A stretch of DNA of 64,000 bases from Bacillus sp. FJAT-29814 (GCF_001510715.1 NZ_LMTJ01000001.1:604471-668470); one strand, 5' to 3'. Counted from the first letter of the stretch, positions 1-8,580 are shown. Notes: generated from the letters alone by a model not told the origin. Translations and numbers: made by a program.

Positions 1-84
1 TTAGATGTGCTCGTTGCCTATATCAAGGCCCAGCCGAAACCATTCACTTATGGATTGCAAAATAGGATTCGCAAGCTGCAATAG
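1..84 (+). CDS. C-terminal end of an unidentified protein (partial)
   Basis: Frame 1 is open from the window edge to a TAG at 82-84 and encodes 27 residues ending in NRIRKLQ. A strong terminator follows within 30 bp, which supports this being the true 3' end of a gene. The fragment is basic and too short to assign to a family. Confidence 0.55.
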   Translation, partial: LDVLVAYIKAQPKPFTYGLQNRIRKLQ

Positions 85-113
85 AAAGCATTTTGGAACT
101 TCTTTTAACAAAC

Positions 114-147
114 AAAAGACTGTGATTCGTTTGTCACAGTCTTTTTT
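114..147 (+). terminator. Rho-independent terminator
   Basis: The arms AAAGACTGTGA and TCACAGTCTTT flank a short loop and run into a T tract. It closes the partial gene at the window start and insulates the adhE regulatory region. Confidence 0.85.
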
Positions 148-166
148 GCATAATTATTAAATGGAA

Positions 167-181
167 ATGGAAACGCTTCAT
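167..181 (+). promoter_or_regulatory. cre-like site upstream of the adhE locus
   Basis: ATGGAAACGCTTCAT matches the CcpA consensus WTGNAANCGNWNNCW at every specified position except the second-last. A second cre-like site lies 28 bp downstream. Carbon catabolite control of fermentative alcohol dehydrogenase is plausible. Confidence 0.5.
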
Positions 182-194
182 TTAGAAACATTGA

Positions 195-209
195 TTTAAA
201 GCGTTTTCA
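195..209 (+). promoter_or_regulatory. second cre-like site upstream of the adhE locus
   Basis: TTTAAAGCGTTTTCA fits WTGNAANCGNWNNCW with one mismatch (T instead of G at position 3) and has the typical AAAGCGTTTTCA core. It sits just upstream of the first Rex-like operator. Confidence 0.5.
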
Positions 210-227
210 ATCGATTTAATTCAAAGT

Positions 228-245
228 TTGTTCAATATTTCACAA
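228..245 (+). promoter_or_regulatory. Rex-type operator 1
   Basis: TTGTTCAATATTTCACAA resembles the Rex consensus TTGTGAANNNNTTCACAA: the right arm is perfect and the left arm has two changes. Rex represses fermentation genes and releases DNA when the NADH/NAD ratio is high. A possible -35/-10 pair (TTCACA at 239-244, TATGTT at 263-268) overlaps it. Confidence 0.6.
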
Positions 246-304
246 ACTTAAGTGGGTGATCTTATGTTACATTTAACTCATAAAGGAACAAGGAGTGATA
301 AAAA

Positions 305-532
305 ATGATGGTTTGTGAATGGAAGGACTTTTCGACAGATGCAGAAGTTTACACTCAAGATGTTTTTGAAGACCTGATCGGTGACGAATTTGAGGCAATG
401 ATGTTCAAGGATGATGATACAATTCCCGCTTATATTTGGACAGTTAACTTTGTCATTATCGTGAAAAGAAGCTCGAAGGTATTGACTGATATTTCTTTTG
501 ACAAGATTCCGCGCAACCCTATTTGTGAATAA
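305..532 (+). CDS. small hypothetical protein upstream of adhE
   Basis: The gene encodes 75 residues, is acidic in its first half, and has no signal peptide or clear domain. An AAGGAGTGA ribosome-binding site lies 7-8 bp before the ATG, and a second ATG follows at once. It occupies the gap between two Rex-type operators, and its stop codon lies inside the second one, so it is probably co-regulated with adhE. The family is not recognised. It could be a small regulatory or accessory protein of alcohol fermentation, or a leader ORF whose translation affects adhE. The good ribosome-binding site makes real translation likely. Confidence 0.6.
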   Translation: MMVCEWKDFSTDAEVYTQDVFEDLIGDEFEAMMFKDDDTIPAYIWTVNFVIIVKRSSKVLTDISFDKIPRNPICE

Positions 533-540
533 TTTCACAT
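523..540 (+). promoter_or_regulatory. Rex-type operator 2, directly before adhE
   Basis: TTGTGAATAATTTCACAT matches TTGTGAANNNNTTCACAA except for the last base. It overlaps the stop codon of the upstream small gene and ends 32 bp before the adhE ATG. This is the better of the two Rex matches, and the pair suggests repression of the locus at low NADH/NAD ratio. Confidence 0.75.
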
Positions 541-571
541 ATTTATTTAATAGAGCCAAGGAGTGATTGCA

Positions 572-3166
572 ATGACTACAGTTGAAGCAAAAGTACAGAG
601 TGTCACTGAAATGATTGATCAATTAGTAGATAACGGATTAAAAGCACTGGAAGAATTCCGCCGCTTAGATCAAACCCAAATTGATGAAATCGTGAAGCAA
701 ATGGCGCTAGCCGGACTTGACCAGCACATGCCACTGGCAAAGCTGGCTGTTGAGGAAACAAAGCGCGGCGTCTACGAGGACAAAATTATCAAGAACATGT
801 TCGCTACCGAATATGTCTATCATAATATTAAATACAACAAAACGGTTGGCGTGATAAGCGAAAATGAAATGGAAGGCATAATGGAAATTGCCGAGCCGGT
901 TGGAGTCATCGCGGGGGTGACTCCGGTCACAAACCCAACGTCAACGACGATGTTTAAATCTTTGATTTCGATAAAAACGTGCAACCCAATTGTGTTTGCG
1001 TTCCATCCGACTGCACAAAAGTCAAGCAGTGAAGCGGCAAGGGTATTAAGAGATGCGGCCATCAAAGCAGGGGCACCGGAAAACTGCATTCAATGGATTG
1101 AGACACCTTCCGTCCAAGCAACCCAAACGCTAATGAACCATCCAAAGATTGCTCTTATTCTTGCAACAGGCGGTTCAGGTATGGTGAAATCGGCGTATAG
1201 TTCAGGAAAACCGGCACTTGGAGTAGGACCAGGCAATGTGCCGTGCTATATTGAAAAAACGGCAAACCCGAAGCAAGCAGTGAATGATTTAATTTTATCA
1301 AAAACATTCGATAACGGAATGATTTGCGCTTCCGAGCAGGCTGTCATCATAGACCAGGATATTTATGATGAAGTCAAAACAGAAATGATCGCCAATAAAT
1401 GTTATTTCTTAAATAAAACAGAGAAGAAAAAGGTTGAAAAACTAGTAATCAATGAAAATACTTGTGCAGTCAATGCGGATATCGTCGGAATGCCGGCTTA
1501 TAAGATTGCACAGATGGCCGGCGTGGAAGTTCCGGAGGGCACGAAAATCTTGGTGGCAGAATTGCAAGGCGTCGGACCTGACTACCCGCTGTCAAGAGAA
1601 AAACTAAGCCCGGTATTGGCTTGCTATAAGGTAAGCGGCATGGAAGAAGGGTTGAAGCGGTCAGAAGAAATGCTGGAATTCGGCGGACTTGGCCACTCAG
1701 CGGTCATTCACACGACCAATGATAAGGCCATTCGTCAGTTCGGTTTAAGGATGAAAGCAGGCCGAATTATAGTCAATGCGCCGTCTTCCCAAGGGGCAAT
1801 TGGTGATATCTATAATGCTTATATCCCGTCTTTGACCCTTGGCTGCGGTACGTATGGCGGCAACTCTGTTTCCACCAACGTGGGGGCGATTCACTTAATT
1901 AATATCAAAAAGGTTGCGAAACGAAACGTGAACATGCAATGGTTTAAAGTTCCGCCAAAAATTTATTTTGAAAAGAACTCTACTCAGTATCTGGCTAAAA
2001 TGCCAAATATCTCGAAGGCATTCATCGTGACAGACCCTGGAATGGTGAAACTAGGTTATGTGGACAAGGTGCTATATTATTTACGGAAACGGCCTGACTA
2101 TGTACATTGTGAAATTTTCTCTGAGGTAGAACCAGACCCATCCATTGAAACAGTCATGAAGGGTGCTGAAATGATGGCGAAATTCCAGCCGGATGTCATT
2201 ATCGCGCTTGGCGGCGGTTCGGCAATGGATGCAGCCAAAGGAATGTGGTTATTCTTTGAACACCCGGATGCTGATTTCTTTGGATTAAAACAGAAATTCA
2301 TGGATATCCGTAAGCGAATTGTGAAATACCCGCATTTGGGCTCAAAAGCACAATTCGTCGCGATTCCAACAACATCTGGTACTGGGTCAGAAGTAACATC
2401 CTTCTCGGTTATTACTGATAAGGAAGCGAACGTGAAGTATCCGCTAGCCGACTATGAATTGACTCCAGATGTGGCGATTATTGACCCGCAGTTTGTCATG
2501 ACAGTGCCAAAACATGTAACGGCGGATACCGGTATGGATGTATTGACACATGCTATTGAAGCCTATGTTTCCTGTATGGCCAATGACTATACAGACGGTT
2601 TGGCTATGAAAGCCATTCAATTGGTATTCGAATATCTGCCTAGAGCCTACAAAAATGGCGGTGACGAAGAAGCTCGCGAAAAAATGCATAATGCTTCCAC
2701 AATTGCCGGAATGGCATTTGCAAATGCGTTTCTTGGCATTAACCATAGCTTGGCGCACAAGCTGGGCGCTGAATTCCATATTGCCCATGGCCGTGCCAAT
2801 ACCATTTTACTACCGCATGTCATTCGCTACAATGCGAAGAAGCCTGAGAAGTTTACGGCATTCCCTAAATATAGACATTTCATCGCCGATAAGCGTTATG
2901 CTGAAATTGCAAGATTGCTAGGACTACCTGCAAGCACGACAGAAGAAGGCGTTAATAGCCTCGTTCAGGCCATCATTGATTTGGCAAGAGAACTAGATAT
3001 TCCAATGAGCATTGAAGCTGCCGGAATCGATCAAGCGGAATTCGAAAGCAGAGTGGATTACTTGGCAGATCGTGCCTTCGAAGACCAATGCACGACAGCT
3101 AATCCAAAACTTCCGCTCATAACAGAGCTTGCAGCCATCTACCGCCAGGCTTATAAAGGTGTCTAA
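572..3166 (+). CDS. adhE: bifunctional acetaldehyde-CoA/alcohol dehydrogenase AdhE
   Basis: AdhE reduces acetyl-CoA to acetaldehyde and then ethanol, using two NADH, in the cytoplasm. The 864-residue length is typical of the family. The N-terminal aldehyde dehydrogenase half carries the catalytic Cys252 in the motif ICASEQ. The C-terminal half is an iron-type alcohol dehydrogenase with GGGSAMDAAKG, the DVLTHA metal-binding segment and a histidine cluster (HSLAHKLGAEFHIAHG). The ATG at 572 was chosen because AAGGAG ends 8 bp before it; an in-frame GTG at 563 lies inside that ribosome-binding site. Two Rex-type operators and two cre-like sites lie upstream, which fits induction on oxygen limitation and carbon control. 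A hairpin terminator follows. Confidence 0.97.
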   Translation: MTTVEAKVQSVTEMIDQLVDNGLKALEEFRRLDQTQIDEIVKQMALAGLDQHMPLAKLAVEETKRGVYEDKIIKNMFATEYVYHNIKYNKTVGVISENEMEGIMEIAEPVGVIAGVTPVTNPTSTTMFKSLISIKTCNPIVFAFHPTAQKSSSEAARVLRDAAIKAGAPENCIQWIETPSVQATQTLMNHPKIALILATGGSGMVKSAYSSGKPALGVGPGNVPCYIEKTANPKQAVNDLILSKTFDNGMICASEQAVIIDQDIYDEVKTEMIANKCYFLNKTEKKKVEKLVINENTCAVNADIVGMPAYKIAQMAGVEVPEGTKILVAELQGVGPDYPLSREKLSPVLACYKVSGMEEGLKRSEEMLEFGGLGHSAVIHTTNDKAIRQFGLRMKAGRIIVNAPSSQGAIGDIYNAYIPSLTLGCGTYGGNSVSTNVGAIHLINIKKVAKRNVNMQWFKVPPKIYFEKNSTQYLAKMPNISKAFIVTDPGMVKLGYVDKVLYYLRKRPDYVHCEIFSEVEPDPSIETVMKGAEMMAKFQPDVIIALGGGSAMDAAKGMWLFFEHPDADFFGLKQKFMDIRKRIVKYPHLGSKAQFVAIPTTSGTGSEVTSFSVITDKEANVKYPLADYELTPDVAIIDPQFVMTVPKHVTADTGMDVLTHAIEAYVSCMANDYTDGLAMKAIQLVFEYLPRAYKNGGDEEAREKMHNASTIAGMAFANAFLGINHSLAHKLGAEFHIAHGRANTILLPHVIRYNAKKPEKFTAFPKYRHFIADKRYAEIARLLGLPASTTEEGVNSLVQAIIDLARELDIPMSIEAAGIDQAEFESRVDYLADRAFEDQCTTANPKLPLITELAAIYRQAYKGV

Positions 3167-3197
3167 CAAATAATTAACATAAGGAAGAAAACCAAAA

Positions 3198-3240
3198 AGG
3201 CCATTTGTCCACCTGGGGTGGACAAATGGCCTAAATTGTC
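3198..3240 (+). terminator. adhE terminator
   Basis: A 16-bp inverted repeat (AGGCCATTTGTCCACC with GGTGGACAAATGGCCT) around a short loop lies just after adhE. The following sequence is only moderately T-rich. It could also serve the convergent pepF gene. Confidence 0.75.
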
Positions 3241-3246
3241 TTTTTG

Positions 3247-3261
3247 TGGTGCCTGACACCA
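3247..3261. repeat. 15-bp near-palindromic intergenic repeat, copy 1
   Basis: TGGTGCCTGACACCA occurs here between the convergent adhE and pepF genes. Its exact reverse complement occurs at 24425-24439. The element is nearly self-complementary. Confidence 0.7.
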
Positions 3262-3267
3262 GGTTCT

Positions 3268-5085
3268 TTATTGATATGATCTTTCTAGTTCATCAATGAG
3301 GGAACCTACGTATGCCACCGCTTTGCGAATTGGCTCAGGTTTTGACATGTCTAAGCCTGCATGTTTGATGAGTTCCAGTGGTTTCATAGTCCCGCCGGCG
3401 CGGAGGACGTCAAGCCATCTGTCAACGACTGGCTGGCCTTCTTCCTGAATCATTTGAGCGACAGCTGTTGAAACGGTTAATCCTGCAGAGTAGGTGTATG
3501 GATACAGCCCCATATAATAGTGCGGCTGGCGCATCCAGGTCAAGCTGGCGCCTTCATCGATTTCTACCGTGTCACCCCAGAATTCTGATAACACCGCTCC
3601 GGTAACTTCTGTCAGCGTCTTCGCTGTCAGTGCTGAGCCTTTCTCGGCAAGCGCATAAACTCGGCGTTGATATTCAGCCTCTAGCAAGTGGGTGACAAAG
3701 TTATGGTAGTAGGTTCCTAGCAACTGCAGAATGACCCAGCGGCTCATTTGCTGTTCATCTTTATACTTGTCTAATAAATGCTGACCTAACAGCATCTCAT
3801 TCATTGTCGATGGCGCCTCAATAAAATACATTGAAGGACGGACGTTCATGATTCGCTGATTCTTATTTGCCAAATAGAAATGTCCAGCATGACCGAATTC
3901 ATGTGCCAAGGTGAAGCATCCGCGCATATTGTCCTGCCAGGTAATCAGGATGTACGGGTGGGATCCATAAGGGCTGGAACAAAAAGCACCTGTTGATTTT
4001 CCGACATTGTCTGCCTGGTCGACCCATCTTTCCTTAAAACCTCGTTGTATGATCTCACTATACTCCAGTCCCATGACTTTTAAGGAATCTAGGATTAATT
4101 GGCTCGCTTCCTCAAACGTTGTGGATGGATTAAAATCAGCATCAAGTGGTGCCTTTAAATCACAGAACATCATCTTATCGAGGCCCAGCACTTTTTTCTT
4201 CAACTGTGCGAAGCGGCGCATGTGGGGTGCCAATTCTTTATAAATAATGTCAATCTGATTGTTGTACATTTCCAGCGATACTTGCTGGGGATCCAGTAAC
4301 ATATGTGTAACAGACTCATAGTTGCGTAAGCGGGCAAGCGTCACCTGCTTTTTCACTTCCGTAGCGTATGTTGCTGCCATCGTATTGGTATACTTCTCCA
4401 ATGTCGAAACAAACGATTGGTATGCTGTTCTGCGAACCTCTGTGTCTGGCGAAAATTCATAGCGATTTTCGAACAGGGCAAAGGAGACAGAGAGTTCATT
4501 CCCATTAGCATCAGCGATTGGTTCAAAATCCATATCCGCCAATTTGGTCATTTGATAAATTTGATATGGAGCATCATGGACTTGCCCAAGAGCGGCCAAA
4601 ACCTCTTCAGTTTCCGGCGCGAGCCGGTGGGTTTTCGAATCTAAAAGCTCCATAAGATTCTTTCGGAAAGCGTTAAGACCGGGCTCCTCTTGCAAAAATT
4701 GATTGACAACACCATCTTCAAGTTGAAGAATTTCCGAGTCAATAAAAGAGAGGGCGGCAACAGTTTTTGTCCGCAATGCCGCAATTTTTGCAGAATTAGC
4801 CTGGTTTACCGGGTCCGTGCCATCTGCCGATTGTTTTAAGCTTGCATATGTCCAGGCCTTAATCATTCGCATTGAAAGCTGCTCCTGTGCTTCCAAGCAT
4901 TCCAACAAAGCTTTTGGTCCAGTATGTAAAGTGCCCTTGAATCTATCAAATTTCGCGATTTCACAATCAATTGCCTCAAGTTCGGCTTCCCATGCCTCAG
5001 CAGATGGAAATAAATCAGCCAGATTCCAAGTCAAATCTTCTTGAACTTCAGAGCGGGTAAGCCGTTTTTCCACTTTTTTCTCCAT
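3268..5085 (-). CDS. pepF: oligoendopeptidase F (M3 family metallopeptidase)
   Basis: This cytoplasmic zinc oligopeptidase cleaves short peptides. The 605-residue length is typical of PepF. The zinc motif HEFGH is at residues 395-399 and is followed by AGHFYLA. The start at 5085 is preceded by AGGAGG about 9 bp upstream; further in-frame starts upstream have no such site. No signal peptide is present. A sigma-A-like promoter lies 40-70 bp upstream. The gene is monocistronic, convergent with adhE and divergent from the 2-hydroxyacid oxidase. Confidence 0.95.
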   Translation of the reverse strand: MEKKVEKRLTRSEVQEDLTWNLADLFPSAEAWEAELEAIDCEIAKFDRFKGTLHTGPKALLECLEAQEQLSMRMIKAWTYASLKQSADGTDPVNQANSAKIAALRTKTVAALSFIDSEILQLEDGVVNQFLQEEPGLNAFRKNLMELLDSKTHRLAPETEEVLAALGQVHDAPYQIYQMTKLADMDFEPIADANGNELSVSFALFENRYEFSPDTEVRRTAYQSFVSTLEKYTNTMAATYATEVKKQVTLARLRNYESVTHMLLDPQQVSLEMYNNQIDIIYKELAPHMRRFAQLKKKVLGLDKMMFCDLKAPLDADFNPSTTFEEASQLILDSLKVMGLEYSEIIQRGFKERWVDQADNVGKSTGAFCSSPYGSHPYILITWQDNMRGCFTLAHEFGHAGHFYLANKNQRIMNVRPSMYFIEAPSTMNEMLLGQHLLDKYKDEQQMSRWVILQLLGTYYHNFVTHLLEAEYQRRVYALAEKGSALTAKTLTEVTGAVLSEFWGDTVEIDEGASLTWMRQPHYYMGLYPYTYSAGLTVSTAVAQMIQEEGQPVVDRWLDVLRAGGTMKPLELIKHAGLDMSKPEPIRKAVAYVGSLIDELERSYQ

Positions 5086-5125
5086 GAACAAATTCCTCCT
5101 AAAATATTTCGTGGTACTAAGTATT

Positions 5126-5155
5126 ATCATAGTATTTGCTAGAAAATTAAGTCAA
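5126..5155 (-). promoter_or_regulatory. probable sigma-A promoter of pepF
   Basis: On the minus strand TTGACT (5155-5150) and TATGAT (5131-5126) are separated by 18 bp, upstream of the pepF ribosome-binding site. Confidence 0.6.
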
Positions 5156-5220
5156 TAACTTTAACGGCTTAATTGTTGTAAAATTTCCAACATTTCCTTA
5201 AAATCAAATTACAAGGAATT

Positions 5221-5235
5221 ATGGAAGCGTTTACG
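5221..5235 (+). promoter_or_regulatory. cre-like site overlapping the 2-hydroxyacid oxidase leader
   Basis: ATGGAAGCGTTTACG fits the CcpA consensus WTGNAANCGNWNNCW except for the last base. It abuts the GAGGGGGAG ribosome-binding site of the next gene, so CcpA binding would act as a roadblock. Confidence 0.55.
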
Positions 5236-5248
5236 AGGGGGAGAAAAG

Positions 5249-6400
5249 ATGAGTTTTGGCAATTCGGTCCAATTCAAGGTTTATCAGCAGTTTGAAAAGA
5301 ATATTGTCCCTGTTTCCTATGAGGAGTTAGAGGCAAAAGCAAAGGAGCACCTTGAGGCTAAACCGTATTATTATGTGGCCGCCTCAGCAGGCGCTGAGGT
5401 GACTGCGAAGCAAAACAATAAGGCATTTGAGAAGTGGCAAATTGTCCCAAGGGTGCTTTGTGACACCTCGACAAGAGATTTAAGCATCGAACTGTTTGGA
5501 AAAAAACTATCCTATCCCGTATTGCTTGCGCCGGTTGGCGTGCAATCGATAGTCCATCCTGAAGGGGAATTAGCGACTGCAAGAGCGGCGGCAGCCATGG
5601 AGGTTCCGTTAATTGCCAGTACAGCATCTACATATAGCATTGAAAAAGTGGCCGCAGAAATGGGACAAGGCCAGCGCTGGTACCAATTATATTGGAGTAA
5701 TGACCGCGAAATCGCCGCCAGCATGGTCAAACGTGCAGAAGCTGCCGGCTACGACGCCATCGTGATTACCATTGACACCCCGATGATGGCGTGGCGCGAA
5801 AAAGATATCGAGAATGCGTATTTACCGTTCCTTGAAGGGGAAGGGATTGGAAATTACTTATCTGATCCAGTATTCTGTTCAAGATTAGAGAAGTCTCCAA
5901 ATGAGGACATGAGAGCGGCGATTATGCTGTGGGGGCAAGTATTCGGAAATCCAACATTAACGTGGAACGACTTGGAGTTTATCAAAGGACAAACTTCATT
6001 GCCGATTTTGTTAAAAGGAATACTGCACCCTGAAGATGCCAAGCTGGCGGTCGAACACGGCGTCGACGGGATTGTTGTCAGCAATCATGGCGGCAGACAA
6101 GTTGACGGGGCGATTGCCGCCATCGATGCCCTCCCGGAAGTGGTCGATGCTGTCCAAGGCAATATCCCGGTACTAATGGATAGCGGCATTCGCAGAGGGT
6201 CTGATATCTTGAAAGCACTGGCCCTTGGAGCCAGAGCGGTGTTGGTTGGCCGCCCGTACATGTATGGTTTGGCATTGGCAGGGGAAGAGGGTGTCAAGCA
6301 GGTGCTGCGTAACCTGATTGCCGATTTTGATTTAACTTTGGCTTTGTCAGGCAAACGGTCGATCGAGGAATTGAGCCGTGATTTACTAAAAAGTATGTAA
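5249..6400 (+). CDS. FMN-dependent L-2-hydroxyacid oxidase/monooxygenase (lactate oxidase-like)
   Basis: A 383-residue protein of the FMN-dependent alpha-hydroxyacid dehydrogenase family, which oxidises L-lactate or related 2-hydroxyacids. The catalytic His280 lies in SNHGGRQVDGA. The FMN phosphate-binding segments DSGIRRGSDILKALALGA and VLVGRPYMYG are intact. An insert near IDTPMMAWREKDIENAY resembles the lactate 2-monooxygenase branch, so the product could be acetate plus CO2 or pyruvate plus peroxide. The ATG has a GAGGGGGAG ribosome-binding site. It is followed almost directly by a thioesterase gene. A cre-like site suggests glucose repression. The exact substrate cannot be read from the sequence. 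Confidence 0.85.
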   Translation: MSFGNSVQFKVYQQFEKNIVPVSYEELEAKAKEHLEAKPYYYVAASAGAEVTAKQNNKAFEKWQIVPRVLCDTSTRDLSIELFGKKLSYPVLLAPVGVQSIVHPEGELATARAAAAMEVPLIASTASTYSIEKVAAEMGQGQRWYQLYWSNDREIAASMVKRAEAAGYDAIVITIDTPMMAWREKDIENAYLPFLEGEGIGNYLSDPVFCSRLEKSPNEDMRAAIMLWGQVFGNPTLTWNDLEFIKGQTSLPILLKGILHPEDAKLAVEHGVDGIVVSNHGGRQVDGAIAAIDALPEVVDAVQGNIPVLMDSGIRRGSDILKALALGARAVLVGRPYMYGLALAGEEGVKQVLRNLIADFDLTLALSGKRSIEELSRDLLKSM

Positions 6401-6414
6401 TGGGGGAAAAAGTA

Positions 6415-6900
6415 ATGGAAGAAAAAATAGTTAAAGCCATTCAGGATTATTACCCGGACGAAATTGCCTGGTGCTATGGCTGCGGCCGCTTAAATGAATC
6501 AGGACACCATTTTCGCACAGGCTGGCAAGGGGACCAAACTGTAACAATTTATTCGCCGAAACCGGAGCATTTAGCAGCCCCGGGGTTCGTATATGGCGGA
6601 CTAATTGCTTCGCTCATTGATTGCCACGGCACCGGATCTGCGGCATTGGCACTGCATCGGAAAAATGGCCATGAACCAGGTGATGGGGCGGAACCGCCCC
6701 GGTTTGTGACCGGCAATTTAAATGTAAGCTTTGTCAAGCCAACACCACACGGGGTACCGCTTAAAGCGGTCGGAACCGTTACCGAAATTCACCCGAAAAA
6801 ATTCAAGGTAGAAACAGAAGTTTTTGCCAATGACGTGCTTTGTGCCAGCGGTGAAGTAATCGCCGTGTCGATGCCTAGTACATTTTTAAAACAGGAATAA
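6415..6900 (+). CDS. PaaI-family hot-dog thioesterase
   Basis: A cytoplasmic acyl-CoA thioesterase-like protein of about 161 residues. The hot-dog core is visible as PGFVYGGLIASLIDCHG followed by NLNVSFVKPTP and the strand GEVIAVSMP. The start at 6415 has GGGGGA upstream. An earlier ATG at 6400 overlaps the oxidase stop codon and has no ribosome-binding site. Tight linkage to the 2-hydroxyacid oxidase implies one transcript and possibly release of a CoA ester linked to hydroxyacid or short-chain acid metabolism. The substrate is unknown. Confidence 0.8.
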   Translation: MEEKIVKAIQDYYPDEIAWCYGCGRLNESGHHFRTGWQGDQTVTIYSPKPEHLAAPGFVYGGLIASLIDCHGTGSAALALHRKNGHEPGDGAEPPRFVTGNLNVSFVKPTPHGVPLKAVGTVTEIHPKKFKVETEVFANDVLCASGEVIAVSMPSTFLKQE

Positions 6901-6905
6901 GACTA

Positions 6906-6943
6906 AAAACACCCTTCCAGCCATCCGCTGGAAGGGTGTTTTT
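6906..6943 (+). terminator. terminator of the oxidase-thioesterase operon
   Basis: The arms AAAACACCCTTCCAG and CTGGAAGGGTGTTTTT flank a 7-bp loop and end in a T run. Confidence 0.9.
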
Positions 6944-7150
6944 AATAGATTAACAGATAGGCATTTATTCCTATATGCAAATTGGAAATTATTAATGAAT
7001 TATCTCTATTATTGCCGAAATATTGGTAATTTTTTAACTTGTTAAAATTTTGTGGATTCTATAAGATTTATAGTAATTGTGCCAAATGGTACAAGCTGGT
7101 TCGCTAGTTTCATAGCGGCTGGAAAATATTATTTTTTAGGGGGTCACGCT

Positions 7151-8539
7151 GTGGTAGTAGGAAAGAAAGGTTCCAAGGTTTTTGCTTCACTTTTAGCAGT
7201 ATCGATTGCATTTGGTTCGGTAGGCTTTGCGTCTGCTGAAACATCAAATGGCAAATCAGCTTATTCACATGACCAAAAAGTGGTCGCGAGAGTCGATGCT
7301 GCAAGGGCAATTGAACACGTCAGATATTTATCTGAGGAAATCGGCACTCGTCCTGGTGGACTTGAGGGGGAAAAGCGTTCAGCGGAATATATTGCTAAAA
7401 CGCTAAAAGGCTACGGATATGATGTTGAATATCAATATTTCCCTGTCGCTGATCAGTACATTGCTAATTTTGCCTTCGCTGATGGAACTTCGTGGGAAAT
7501 GGCTGCAGCTCCAAACGGAAAAATCAGTGATACAGCTGTAAAAGGTCAGGTTATTTTTGTTGAGGGCGGAACAAGTTTAACTGATTTCCCAGCTAATACA
7601 GCAGGAAAAATTGTTGTCATGCCAAGAGCATCAACTACTGCCGGCTACCGGACACAGGTAGATAACGCGGTGAAAGCTGGTGCCGCCGGTGTTATCCTTC
7701 AAAGCCTTGTCGGCAGCCGTGGCAACTACGGGCAAACCTTTAATCCAAGTTTGGCATCCAAACTTGATGTTCCTGTTTATGGGGCAGCCTACATTCAAGG
7801 AGAATGGCTGAAGGAACAGCTGGCAAAAGGTCCGGTTGAAGTCAGCCTTACAGCCAAGCACCATGCTAACCTCCAATCCGTAAACGTCATTGCCACCAAG
7901 GCGCCAAAAGGTAAAAATACACATACAAAAGAGGTTATCTTTGGAGCGCATCATGATAGCGTTGTCGGGGCCCCTGGAGCAAATGACAATGCTTCAGGTG
8001 TTGGAATGATGCTTGAATTTGCCCGGGTTTTTAAAAGTTACAATACCGATAAAGAATTGAAGTTTATTGCATGGGGTTCGGAAGAGCGCGGCTTACTGGG
8101 CTCTAGATATTACGTAAACCAACTGTCACAAGAACAAAAGGATAGAATCGAAGCATATTTTAATCCGGATATGGTCGCCACTAATTATGACAAGGCTACT
8201 CACCTTTATGCAATGACACCAGACGGAAGCAGAAATATTGTAACGGATTCTGCAATGGCCGCTGGAGCCCGTTTAGGAAATTCTGATATTCTGCCAGGAA
8301 CATTCGGATCAAGTGACCACGTACCATTCCACCAAGCAGGTATCCCTGCAGCTCTATTTATCTGGATGGGGATCGACAGCTGGGATCCGTTAGTGTATCA
8401 CATTGAAAAGGTTTACCATACTCCACAGGATACAATTGAGGATAATATTTCGGCAGAACGGATGCAGTCGGCCCTTGAAATTATCGGAGCAGGCCTGTTC
8501 AGCACCGTAAGGAAGGATGTCCCTGCCCTAAATAAATAA
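7151..8539 (+). CDS. secreted M28-family aminopeptidase
   Basis: An exported zinc aminopeptidase of about 462 residues. From the GTG at 7151 the protein opens with a basic stretch, a hydrophobic core (VFASLLAVSIAFGSVGF) and an ASAE-type signal peptidase site. The GTG is preceded by a G-rich ribosome-binding site; a reading further upstream would bury the signal peptide behind 33 residues. A protease-associated domain occupies the first half. The M28 metal motifs follow in order: GAHHDSV, GANDNASGV, WGSEERGLLGS, FNPDMV and VYHTPQDT. It probably releases amino acids from peptides outside the cell. It stands alone with its own terminator. Confidence 0.92.
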   Translation: MVVGKKGSKVFASLLAVSIAFGSVGFASAETSNGKSAYSHDQKVVARVDAARAIEHVRYLSEEIGTRPGGLEGEKRSAEYIAKTLKGYGYDVEYQYFPVADQYIANFAFADGTSWEMAAAPNGKISDTAVKGQVIFVEGGTSLTDFPANTAGKIVVMPRASTTAGYRTQVDNAVKAGAAGVILQSLVGSRGNYGQTFNPSLASKLDVPVYGAAYIQGEWLKEQLAKGPVEVSLTAKHHANLQSVNVIATKAPKGKNTHTKEVIFGAHHDSVVGAPGANDNASGVGMMLEFARVFKSYNTDKELKFIAWGSEERGLLGSRYYVNQLSQEQKDRIEAYFNPDMVATNYDKATHLYAMTPDGSRNIVTDSAMAAGARLGNSDILPGTFGSSDHVPFHQAGIPAALFIWMGIDSWDPLVYHIEKVYHTPQDTIEDNISAERMQSALEIIGAGLFSTVRKDVPALNK

Positions 8540-8548
8540 TTGGATGAA

Positions 8549-8580
8549 GAACAGTCTCCGCAAATTAGGAGGCTGTTTTA
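8549..8580 (+). terminator. terminator of the M28 peptidase gene
   Basis: AACAGTCTCC pairs with GGAGGCTGTT (one G-T pair) and is followed by TTTTA. Confidence 0.75.

Noticed and set aside
278-622. Minus-strand open frame opposite the small gene before adhE
   Set aside because: It runs antisense to a gene with a strong ribosome-binding site and to two operators, and has no good start signal of its own.
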